Below, in pieces: positions 1 to 5,275 of a stretch of 5,275 bases of DNA. Within the stretch, counting starts at the first letter, position 1, and the number at the start of each line of letters is the position of its first letter. The stretch covers positions 1 through 5,275 of the forward strand of contig JACPTT010000092.1 of the NCBI GenBank assembly GCA_016192645.1, given 5' to 3'. The notes below the pieces were generated by a model. That model was not told the origin of the DNA. It did no database searches and saw only the letters and a list, made by a program, of their open reading frames with translations. Both the position numbers and the translations under genes were made by a program. Source of the DNA: Candidatus Levyibacteriota bacterium. GTDB lineage: Bacteria; Patescibacteriota; Microgenomatia; Levybacterales; UBA12049.

Positions 1-9
1 AAGTTAAAA

Positions 10-1041
10 ATGAAAATTAGACCATTTGGCCTTGATATTGGAACAACCAGCATAAAAGCGGTTTGGCTTTCGGCGCCGAAAGAAGGTTTAATTCTCAACG
101 CGGCGCTGTCTTCTCCAACTCCGCCAAAGGGTATGCTTTCCGAGTCTCCCCAAGATCTTGAAGAGATGGCGCGCTTTATTCGCCGGATTATAGCAGAGGG
201 CAAAATTACGGCACCCTATGCAAATGTAGCGCTTGCCGAAAATCAGGTTTACACAAAGGTTGTAGACATGCCGGTGCTTTCCGACAAGGAGCTTTCATCT
301 GCTATTTATTGGGAAGCAGAACAGCATATTCCTGTTCCTCTTTCTAGCATAACACTTGATTGGAAGGTCTTGGAAAAACCAAAAGAGGCGCAAACAGAGG
401 AAAAAATGCAGGTGCTGCTGGTTGGTGCGCCGACAGTACTTCTTGCCAAATATCAAAAGATGCTAAAGATGGCAGGACTTACCATTGCTTCGATGGAAAC
501 AGAAATATTGTCTGCAATAAGGGCTTTGGTTCCAAAAGAATCGCCAAATAGTCTTATTGCGCAAATCGGAGCCGTAAATACCTCCTTGGCGATTATAAAA
601 AGCGGAATTCCTGTTTTTGTTTATTCGATACCAACCGGAGGAATAGCAATAAGCCGCGCCATTGCCGCTGATTTTGGTTTTACAACCGATCAGGCCGAAG
701 AGTACAAAAAGGCTTACGGGGTATCAAAAGAATCTTTGGGAGGCAAAATTGGTCAGACTGCCCAGCCCGTTTTGATGTCGATAGTTGGCGAGATTAAAAA
801 AGCCTTGGCGTTCTATAACGAGAAATACAAAAGCGACGCTTCGGTTAAGCAGATTTTGCTCTCTGGAGGAACCGCTAAACTTCCCGGGGTTGATGCCTTT
901 TTTGCCGAAACAACGGGAATAGAAACGGTTGTTGCTAATCCTTGGACTGTGCTTAGTTCGCAAAATGTAGCAAAAGAAATAGTTGATAACGCGCCGGATT
1001 ATACGATTGCGATGGGTTTAGCCCTTAGGGATTATGAATGA
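10..1041 (+). CDS. pilM: Type IV pilus assembly protein PilM (actin-like ATPase)
   Basis: Cytoplasmic actin-like protein that in the known family binds ATP and docks on the N-terminal tail of PilN, linking the cytoplasmic pilus machinery to the inner-membrane PilN/PilO platform. Seen: the phosphate-1 type motif FGLDIGTTSIKAVWL at residues 6-20, the PilM-typical WEAEQHIPVPL at 101-111, a second nucleotide-fold strand around IAQIGAVNTSLAII (183-196), AEEYKKAYG at 229-237, and the adenosine-side motif LLSGGTAKLPGVDAFF at 283-298. At 343 aa the length is normal for the family. The ATG at 10 leaves eight residues before DIG, as is usual. Only 9 nt precede it and they show no Shine-Dalgarno sequence; the frame is open to the window edge, so a longer start cannot be fully excluded. 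Its end overlaps pilN by 8 nt, so the two are probably cotranscribed and translationally coupled. Confidence 0.95.
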   Translation: MKIRPFGLDIGTTSIKAVWLSAPKEGLILNAALSSPTPPKGMLSESPQDLEEMARFIRRIIAEGKITAPYANVALAENQVYTKVVDMPVLSDKELSSAIYWEAEQHIPVPLSSITLDWKVLEKPKEAQTEEKMQVLLVGAPTVLLAKYQKMLKMAGLTIASMETEILSAIRALVPKESPNSLIAQIGAVNTSLAIIKSGIPVFVYSIPTGGIAISRAIAADFGFTTDQAEEYKKAYGVSKESLGGKIGQTAQPVLMSIVGEIKKALAFYNEKYKSDASVKQILLSGGTAKLPGVDAFFAETTGIETVVANPWTVLSSQNVAKEIVDNAPDYTIAMGLALRDYE

Positions 1042-1570
1042 AGATATTAATCTAGTGCCCGGTAAAAGAAAAACCGAAGCCGCGCAAAAAAAGTTGCTTG
1101 CAAAACTGCGGTTATTTTCAATAATACTACTTGCAATTACTGCCTTTTTCTCGGTTTCTCTTTTTCTTCTTAAACTTCAATCTCCCCTGCCAAGTTTGAG
1201 GAAAGAGGAAAACAATTTGTTGGCAAGCCTATCTCTTCTTTCCCAAAAAAGCGCAAAAATACTTATTATGAAGAATAGATTAAACGAGATTGTAATTTTA
1301 GAGAAAAAGAGAAAGCGGCTTGACGAGACGATTGGCGCGGTTATAGAGGGAGCGCCTTCGGATCTTTCGCTGAATTCGCTAAACGTGGATAAAAAAAGCG
1401 TCTCCGTAACCGCATCCTCCAATTCCCTTTCTTCCCTGAACATATTTTTAGACGGACTGGTAGATAAGGCTGTAAAAGGAAAAACCTTTAATAAAATTAC
1501 TCTTGATAGTTTAAGTCTTGATAGTAAGGGTAACCGTTATGTTATTGCGGTTACGCTTGAATTATTATGA
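1034..1570 (+). CDS. pilN: Type IV pilus inner-membrane protein PilN
   Basis: Bitopic inner-membrane platform protein that pairs with PilO and recruits PilM. Seen: MNEDINLVPGKRK at the N-terminus, with INLVP at residues 5-9 matching the conserved INLLP-type PilM-binding tail. A basic stretch follows, then one hydrophobic segment at about 28-47. Next comes a Leu/Lys/Glu-rich stretch at about 52-98 that looks like a coiled coil. A C-terminal region (about 110-178) fits the small alpha/beta fold of the family. The 178-aa length is typical. The ATG at 1034 lies inside the end of pilM, with a short AGGG 3 nt upstream; the INLVP tail supports this start. The stop overlaps the pilO start as ATGA. 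Sequence similarity in this family is low, so the call rests on the motif, topology and position between pilM and pilO. Confidence 0.92.
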   Translation: MNEDINLVPGKRKTEAAQKKLLAKLRLFSIILLAITAFFSVSLFLLKLQSPLPSLRKEENNLLASLSLLSQKSAKILIMKNRLNEIVILEKKRKRLDETIGAVIEGAPSDLSLNSLNVDKKSVSVTASSNSLSSLNIFLDGLVDKAVKGKTFNKITLDSLSLDSKGNRYVIAVTLELL

Positions 1571-2226
1571 ACCCAAGATTCAGCCTTGATAAGGGAGTAT
1601 ATAAAGTATTGTACGAACGCTACAGAGAATACATCGTGCCTCTTTTGATTATTTTTGTCTGCACGGTTTTAATAGTTGGGGTTGTTATTCCTCAAGTTCA
1701 AGATTTTCTTGCAACGGTAAATGCGACAAAAGAGCTGCGAAGCCAAATTGCGATCTTAAAAAAGAATGTTCAGTTTTTAACAGGCCTTGATCCCGCAACT
1801 CTTGATTTGCAGTTAGGAATAGCTTCTTCTGCTCTGCCGCCTGAGAAAGATTTTGCCGGAATACTAAACGCTGTAACAACAGCCTCCGCTCGATCAGGAG
1901 CTTCGCTTGGGGATTTTTCGTTTGCGGTTGGAGAGCTTTCAACAAAGTCAGCGCAACTTGCAGGGCAGCCATCCATTCAGGTGGCGCTAACTGTTTCAGG
2001 TGATGTTTTTTTTGCAAAGCGGTTTATCCAAGAGCTCTCAAAAACCATGCCGCTTTCGGAAGTATTAAATGCAGCCGTAAGCGGTAAATCATCATCTCTA
2101 ACAACAGTTTTTTACTATAAAGTTTTTTCTCCGATTCAATTTGACGGAAGAAAACCGCTTTCCGGTTTGTCACAAAGCGAAGAACAGCTTCTCAACAAAC
2201 TATCCTCATGGGGTAGGGGTTATTAA
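1567..2226 (+). CDS. pilO: Type IV pilus inner-membrane protein PilO-like
   Basis: Probable heterodimer partner of PilN in the inner-membrane alignment complex of the type IV pilus. Seen: a short cytoplasmic tail, one strongly hydrophobic segment at about residues 23-43 (YIVPLLIIFVCTVLIVGVV), a probable coiled coil at about 48-75, and an extracytoplasmic region with the alternating strand and helix pattern of PilO-like ferredoxin folds (about 93-190). The end (FSPIQFDGRKPLSGLSQSEEQLLNKL) is a polar tail. The ATGA overlap with pilN suggests translational coupling; no Shine-Dalgarno sequence is evident. No pilP or pilQ follows: 28 nt after the stop comes a palindrome and then a transposase gene. 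That fits a pilus without an outer-membrane secretin, though other pil genes may lie upstream of the window. The name rests on order, size and topology more than on motifs. Confidence 0.87.
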   Translation: MNPRFSLDKGVYKVLYERYREYIVPLLIIFVCTVLIVGVVIPQVQDFLATVNATKELRSQIAILKKNVQFLTGLDPATLDLQLGIASSALPPEKDFAGILNAVTTASARSGASLGDFSFAVGELSTKSAQLAGQPSIQVALTVSGDVFFAKRFIQELSKTMPLSEVLNAAVSGKSSSLTTVFYYKVFSPIQFDGRKPLSGLSQSEEQLLNKLSSWGRGY

Positions 2227-2254
2227 GAATCCTTTTTTCCAGTCCTCTGGCACC

Positions 2255-2284
2255 AAGGTTCCACCTTGACAAAGGTCGAACCTT
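2255..2284. repeat. 30-nt nested palindrome, copy 1 (REP-like)
   Basis: Two units of AAGGT-N3-ACCTT separated by GACA. The arms 2255-2267 and 2272-2284 pair at 12 of 13 positions (C2262 opposite C2277 is the mismatch), leaving a GACA loop. Each unit is also a small inverted repeat with a 3-nt loop. It lies 28 nt after the pilO stop and 17 nt before the transposase start. This is the most diverged of the three copies, and its centre reads TTGACA instead of TTGATC. It is probably a substrate or relic of the RAYT protein encoded next to it. No run of T follows on either strand, so it is not a standard intrinsic terminator. Confidence 0.85.
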
Positions 2285-2296
2285 AGTATCTATACT
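2266..2296 (+). promoter_or_regulatory. Candidate promoter of the transposase gene, -35 inside palindrome copy 1
   Basis: TTGACA at 2266-2271 is a perfect -35 hexamer formed by the centre of palindrome copy 1. TATACT at 2291-2296 matches the -10 consensus at 5 of 6 positions. The spacer is 19 bp, longer than the ideal 17. A start about 6 nt after the -10 falls at or next to the A of the ATG at 2302, and no Shine-Dalgarno sequence is present, so the mRNA may be leaderless. This is a pattern match only. Confidence 0.35.
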
Positions 2297-2301
2297 GAAT
2301 T

Positions 2302-2979
2302 ATGCCGTCAAAAAATATAATTAAAGAATACATAGAGAATGGATATTACCATATATACACTCGCGGGGTTGAAAAACGCGATATTTTTCTAGACAAGCAA
2401 GATTGCGTAGTGTTTTTTCATTACTTAAGGCTATATTTGTCGTCTATTGAGGAATTGGAATCCCAAAATAATCCAGGAGCAAGAATTCAACGCTTTATTC
2501 CGCTCAACCTTTCAAAAGAAATAGATTTACTTTCATTTTCTTTAATGCCAAACCATATCCATCTTCAGATAAAACAGTATACAAAGGATGGCATTATAAA
2601 ATTCATGCGGAGAATTTTAACAAGCTATGTGATGTATTTTAATAAGAAGTATCAACGAATAGGGACTTTATTTCAAAGTACTTATAAGGCAGCTCGTATA
2701 GAGTCAGACATGTACTTACTTCACCTTTCTCGTTATATTCATCTTAATCCCCTTAAAGTCAATTCAGCAATTAATTTTATTGACTTTTCAAGCTACCCTT
2801 ATTATTTAGGACGCAAAAAGGCCAGTTGGGTTAAGCCAGAAGAAATTCTAAGTTTCTTTAGGAGTGCTAAGAGACAAGATTTAAAAGAAGTCTTCTCGTA
2901 TCAGAGTTTTGTAGAGGACTATTTGGAAGATTCGTCTGAGATTCTCGGCTCTTTAGTTATCGAAGATGATATTGTTTAA
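2302..2979 (+). CDS. REP-associated tyrosine transposase (RAYT, Y1/HUH family)
   Basis: Single-strand DNA endonuclease of the Y1 HUH superfamily (transposase IS200-like / TnpA-REP). Family members cut and rejoin DNA at hairpin-forming REP sequences. Seen: the N-terminal GYYHIYTRGVEKRDIFLDKQD (14-34), the HUH motif in LMPNHIHLQIKQ with metal ligands H85 and H87, the conserved YFNKKYQRIGTLFQSTYKA region (112-130), and SRYIHLNPLKV (143-153). Y145 aligns with the nucleophilic tyrosine position (YIxxNP) of E. coli RAYT. All key residues are present and the frame is intact, so the protein may be active. At 225 aa it is within the usual size. There is no second gene of the IS605 type. Palindromes lie 17 nt upstream and across the stop codon, where TAA 2977-2979 shares two bases with copy 2. 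The ATG at 2302 is the only reasonable start and has no Shine-Dalgarno sequence. Confidence 0.93.
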   Translation: MPSKNIIKEYIENGYYHIYTRGVEKRDIFLDKQDCVVFFHYLRLYLSSIEELESQNNPGARIQRFIPLNLSKEIDLLSFSLMPNHIHLQIKQYTKDGIIKFMRRILTSYVMYFNKKYQRIGTLFQSTYKAARIESDMYLLHLSRYIHLNPLKVNSAINFIDFSSYPYYLGRKKASWVKPEEILSFFRSAKRQDLKEVFSYQSFVEDYLEDSSEILGSLVIEDDIV

Positions 2980-3007
2980 GGTTGCACCTTGATCAAGGTG
3001 TAACCTT
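2978..3007. repeat. 30-nt nested palindrome, copy 2 (REP-like)
   Basis: Two units of AAGGT-N3-ACCTT separated by GATC. The halves are complementary except for one G.T pair (G2984 with T3001), which pairs as a wobble in RNA. It differs from copy 3 at a single base of 30. Its first two bases belong to the transposase stop codon, and it ends 1 nt before the complement of the swivelling-domain gene's stop, so it fills the convergent junction completely. It could act as a hairpin at the 3' ends of both mRNAs. It lacks a T tract on either side. Confidence 0.9.
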
Positions 3008-3008
3008 G

Positions 3009-4436
3009 TTAACTTATAATTAGGACCGTGCCGTTATTGGCGTCGAGCTCAACAAGATTACCGTCTTTAAGTACCTTTGTTGCAATTCTGGTTCCAACAA
3101 TGCAAGGAATCCTAAATTCTCTTGAGATTATTGCCGCATGAGAAGTTATGCCTCCCGCATCGGTAATAATTCCGCTGCATTTTTGTATTGCTAACATCAA
3201 ATCCGGATGAGTCATTGTGGCAACTAAAATATCGCCGGTTTTAACTTTATTCATATCCTTTGTTTGATTCACAATCTTAACAGGAGCTCTTATGAATCCT
3301 CTCGATGCGGTAAATCCTTTAAGAGTGGTTGTTGCGGTGAGAAGAGGTAGTTTCCCGGAAATGGCTTTTTGTACTTCCTCAAAATTCCGTTTGCCGTAAA
3401 ACATCGTAACTTTTCCATCAACCTGAACCATAATTCTATATTGTTTTCTTTGCTCCCGCTGCTGATTTGTGAGCTTTTTACCATATTTAGTCAATGCTTC
3501 TAGTTCGTCAAATGAGTACCAAGAGAGGTCTTTAGAAGTGATTGAGAATTGCTTGGAAAGATGCTGGTTGAGCAAAAAGTCTAACCGTTCATAAATATCG
3601 CTAACATAATTATCAAAAAAGCTATGTTGGCGGGTAAGACTTATTAATTGTAGGTCATCTTTGCTCAGAAATTGTTGTAGCCTTTTGGGGATTTTTTGTA
3701 TGCGTTTTGGGGATTGTGTTTTGCCCATCATTAAAAGCCGCCGAAAAAGTTCTGGAGGAGTCTCAGGCCTCGTATCAAGCCAAGCTCCAGTTAGATGCCG
3801 ATATTTTTTCCAGTGGGTAAGAATCGTATTTTGGATGCTTTGAGGAAGAGTTTTAAAGACTACAGAGTTCGCTTTATATTGTTGTGGGAGATGGCGATAA
3901 ATTTTTTTTAGACCTTCTGCTTCTTTCTGGAATTCAAATGCATTTCTAAAGCTGATGCAGTAATTAATTATAGTGTCTATCTGCCTTGGGTTTAACCCTC
4001 TTTTCTCCAATCTTTTTTGGATGAGCGAAGCGAGAGGTTTTCCTAAATCTGCCATAAAAATGCACCATATAAGGAAAAATAATTCTCTAAACTTTTGTAA
4101 ACTTGCTCCGTCAACCTTTTTTGTTTCTTCGAGGTCTTTAGCGATGCGCTTGATTGTTTTTATGTATTGTTTTGTTTTTAAGATGAGTTTTGTAAGAAGA
4201 GTGAGAGGGCGCTTTTGAAGAGTCCGGTCTCTATCTTCGTCCCATTTAAAACCTGTCCGGTCGTAGTAATACTGAGTGTTTAAAATAAGGACATTTGCAG
4301 AGTGCTTTGTAAAGAGTTTAGTTAGAGGGTTACGATTCGTGATAAACGTTTCGATTTCTAGCTGTGCATTATACCATTTTTCGAACTCCTCGACATCTTT
4401 TTCCCAAACGATGTCTTTGATATCAGAGATTTTCAT
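3009..4436 (-). CDS. PEP-utilising (phosphohistidine swivelling) domain protein, N-terminus unrecognised
   Basis: The last 100 residues (about 374-475) form a swivelling domain of the PEP-utilising enzyme mobile type. GFTASRGFIRAPVKIV starts it, then GDILVATMTHPDL (401-413), CSGIITDAGGITSHAAII (420-437) with the phosphate-carrying H433, and the closing REFRIPCIVGT (439-449). In PEP synthase, PPDK and rifampicin phosphotransferase this domain carries phosphate between an ATP-grasp site and an acceptor site. Here I see no ATP-grasp motifs in the first 370 residues, and no PEP-binding barrel can follow a domain that ends the protein. The N-terminal part looks mostly helical and basic; one stretch (HLTGAWLDTRPETPPELFRRL, about 214-234) may be a degenerate linker of the family. 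A catalytic role is therefore uncertain; a separate nucleotide-binding partner is possible. The gene follows trmD by 27 nt on the same strand and probably shares its mRNA. Confidence 0.82.
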   Translation of the reverse strand: MKISDIKDIVWEKDVEEFEKWYNAQLEIETFITNRNPLTKLFTKHSANVLILNTQYYYDRTGFKWDEDRDRTLQKRPLTLLTKLILKTKQYIKTIKRIAKDLEETKKVDGASLQKFRELFFLIWCIFMADLGKPLASLIQKRLEKRGLNPRQIDTIINYCISFRNAFEFQKEAEGLKKIYRHLPQQYKANSVVFKTLPQSIQNTILTHWKKYRHLTGAWLDTRPETPPELFRRLLMMGKTQSPKRIQKIPKRLQQFLSKDDLQLISLTRQHSFFDNYVSDIYERLDFLLNQHLSKQFSITSKDLSWYSFDELEALTKYGKKLTNQQREQRKQYRIMVQVDGKVTMFYGKRNFEEVQKAISGKLPLLTATTTLKGFTASRGFIRAPVKIVNQTKDMNKVKTGDILVATMTHPDLMLAIQKCSGIITDAGGITSHAAIISREFRIPCIVGTRIATKVLKDGNLVELDANNGTVLIIS

Positions 4437-4441
4437 TTTTT

Positions 4442-4448
4442 CCCTTTC
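4442..4448 (-). promoter_or_regulatory. Ribosome binding site of the swivelling-domain gene, possibly masked by a hairpin
   Basis: On the minus strand GAAAGGG lies 5 nt before the ATG at 4436, a usual distance for a Shine-Dalgarno sequence though only AAGG matches the core. AAGGG (4446-4442) is complementary to CCCTT at 4483-4479, on the other side of palindrome copy 3. The palindrome stem plus this extension, with a 2-nt GA bulge, could hide the site in the mRNA. Confidence 0.5.
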
Positions 4449-4478
4449 AAGGTTACACCTTGATCAAGGTGTAACCTT
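4449..4478. repeat. 30-nt perfect nested palindrome, copy 3 (REP-like)
   Basis: A perfect palindrome: two units of AAGGT-N3-ACCTT separated by GATC, with TAC and GTA as complementary N3 spacers. The right-hand half (4464-4478) is coding sequence of trmD. Read on the minus strand it gives the codons for KVTP partly or fully and the TGA stop, which ends exactly at the palindrome centre. The other half lies between trmD and the ATG of the next gene. Flanks CCCTT at 4442-4446 and AAGGG at 4479-4483 extend the stem by 5 bp past a 2-nt bulge. Confidence 0.93.
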
Positions 4479-5174
4479 AAGGGTCTCTGGCCTTTGTCGT
4501 TTTGTTTCTTTGAGCGCCTCATTTTTCCTCCATAGTTCAATTGCTTGATGATTGCCTGAAAGCAAAACCTTTGGAACACTATATTTTTTATATACTCTTG
4601 GCTTTGTGTATTGCGGATATTCTAAAACTTTTGGTTTTGAGAAAGATTCGGTTTTTATTGATTCATCCTTAATCACCCCGGGAATAAGACGGACAACCGC
4701 GTCAACTACGACCATTGCCGGAATCTCCCCGCCTGTTAGTACATAATCGCCAATCGAAATACTTTCGTCAACCAAATATTTTCGCACGCGGTCATCAACC
4801 CCCTCATAATGTCCAGCAATGAGGACCAGATGTTCAAATTTAGCCAGTTCTTTCGCCTTCTTTTGATTAAATTGTTTCCCTTTAGGATCTAGTAAGATAA
4901 CTCTTTTTCTTTTTGATTTTTCATCGCGAAGCGACAAGCTTTGCTTATTTTTGATATTTGATATTGTGTGGTCGATGACATCGACCCGCATAATCATTCC
5001 CGCTCCCCCGCCGTACGGTGTGTCATCAACCAGTTTGTGTTTTCCAATCCCAAAATCTCGGATATTAATAAGTTCAATTTCAATCAATTCTTGTTTCTGC
5101 GCACGTTTGAGAATGGAGTATTCAAAAGGTCCCGCAAACATTTCGGGAAACAGGGTGAGGATTGATATTTTCAT
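4464..5174 (-). CDS. trmD: tRNA (guanine37-N1)-methyltransferase TrmD
   Basis: SPOUT-class enzyme that methylates N1 of G37 next to the anticodon of tRNAs using S-adenosylmethionine, which prevents +1 frameshifting; it acts as a cytoplasmic dimer. Seen: MKISILTLFPEMF at the start, DDTPYGGGAGMIMR (50-63), LLDPKGKQFNQ (94-104), IAGHYEGVDDRV (119-130), the knotted SAM site SIGDYVLTGGEIPAMVVVDA (139-158), EYPQYTKPRVY (185-195) and VPKVLLSGNHQAIELWR (200-216). At 236 aa it is slightly short. It stops soon after RPETL, where other TrmD proteins have RRPDLL and often a further helix; the last residues KVTP and the stop come from palindrome copy 3. The catalytic aspartate (D169 in Haemophilus TrmD) seems to align with E176. 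The ATG overlaps the khpA stop by 4 nt, so translation is likely coupled. Confidence 0.97.
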   Translation of the reverse strand: MKISILTLFPEMFAGPFEYSILKRAQKQELIEIELINIRDFGIGKHKLVDDTPYGGGAGMIMRVDVIDHTISNIKNKQSLSLRDEKSKRKRVILLDPKGKQFNQKKAKELAKFEHLVLIAGHYEGVDDRVRKYLVDESISIGDYVLTGGEIPAMVVVDAVVRLIPGVIKDESIKTESFSKPKVLEYPQYTKPRVYKKYSVPKVLLSGNHQAIELWRKNEALKETKRQRPETLKVTP

Positions 5175-5275
5175 TGGGGAGTTTCGTTCAATGCAATGTT
5201 AATTCTTTTGTTCTGTTTGATTGCCGGGATTTTCATAACGTTTCGAATAGCCCGTATTATTTTTCCTTCTTTGCC
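5171..5275 (-). CDS. khpA: KH-domain RNA-binding protein KhpA, C-terminal part
   Basis: Partial gene: the last 34 codons plus TGA, with the 5' part outside the window. The translation begins GKEGKIIRAIRNVMKI and ends RINIALNETPQ. GKEG is the GxxG loop of a type II KH domain, and the helix after it plus the final strand (KRINIAL) match the small YlqC/KhpA family of RNA-binding proteins, normally about 75-80 aa. The location just before trmD agrees, since khpA commonly lies between rpsP and the rimM-trmD genes. The stop overlaps the trmD start (ATGA), leaving no space for rimM. KhpA proteins in other bacteria bind RNA broadly and can pair with KhpB; nothing here shows the specific targets. Confidence 0.85.
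   Translation of the reverse strand, partial: GKEGKIIRAIRNVMKIPAIKQNKRINIALNETPQ

Noticed and set aside
1039..1041. Alternative genetic code with UGA as glycine
   Set aside because: TGA ends pilM, pilN, trmD and khpA at positions that fit the family lengths and the gene overlaps, so it is read as stop.
1685..2017. 110-codon minus-strand reading frame opposite pilO
   Set aside because: It is Leu/Gln-rich with no recognisable domain and lies wholly within the well-supported pilO gene; it is a shadow frame.
2255..3007. Palindromes as intrinsic terminators or a CRISPR array
   Set aside because: No T run follows any copy on either strand, and three copies hundreds of bases apart without regular spacers are not a CRISPR array.
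3015..3020. TATAAT on the plus strand just after palindrome copy 2
   Set aside because: It lies inside the 3' end of the minus-strand gene, the nearest -35-like TTGATC is 20 bp away, and no plus-strand gene follows.
4461..4466. TTGATC of palindrome copy 3 as -35 of a minus-strand promoter for the swivelling-domain gene
   Set aside because: At 16-19 nt downstream the sequence is GGGAAAAAA-like, with no -10 hexamer before the ATG.
4276..4548. 90-codon plus-strand reading frame across the trmD / swivelling-domain gene junction
   Set aside because: It is antisense to two real genes and the palindrome, with no motif and no ribosome binding site; it is best explained as a chance frame.

Overview
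The window most resembles a candidate-phyla-radiation (Patescibacteria) genome or a similarly compact bacterium. This is an inference from gene content. A pilM-pilN-pilO block is not followed by pilP or pilQ in the space available. A khpA-trmD pair has no rimM between its genes. A small REP-associated Y1 transposase sits among AAGGT/ACCTT palindromes of a kind I recall from such genomes, and genes are packed with 4-8 nt overlaps. TGA ends pilM, pilN, trmD and khpA, so the code is not one that reads UGA as glycine. No rRNA, tRNA or CRISPR array was seen, and no stretch longer than about 75 nt lacks a gene.

Layout: (i) 10-2226, plus strand: pilM, pilN and pilO, overlapping and apparently one operon for the inner-membrane platform of a type IV pilus. 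PilN carries the INLVP N-terminal motif that binds PilM. (ii) 2227-3008: a RAYT-type HUH/Y1 transposase gene with a 30-nt palindrome just before it and another that begins inside its stop codon. (iii) 3009-4436, minus strand: a protein with a C-terminal PEP-utilising (phosphohistidine swivelling) domain and an unrecognised helical N-terminal part. (iv) 4464-5275, minus strand: trmD and the 3' end of khpA, overlapping by 4 nt and reading toward the swivelling-domain gene.

The most interesting signal is the set of three 30-nt elements at 2255-2284, 2978-3007 and 4449-4478. Each is a palindrome built from two smaller palindromes (AAGGT-N3-ACCTT twice, 4 nt apart). One inner base pair changes on both sides between copies (C-G, G.T, A-T), which suggests the long stem is maintained. 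Each copy sits on a functional gene boundary. Copy 1 contains TTGACA, which with a TATACT 19 nt downstream could form a promoter giving a leaderless transposase mRNA. Copy 2 separates two convergent stop codons. Copy 3 provides the last four residues and stop codon of trmD, and with a 5-bp flanking extension it could mask the ribosome binding site of the next gene. The promoter and masking ideas are hypotheses from sequence reading only.
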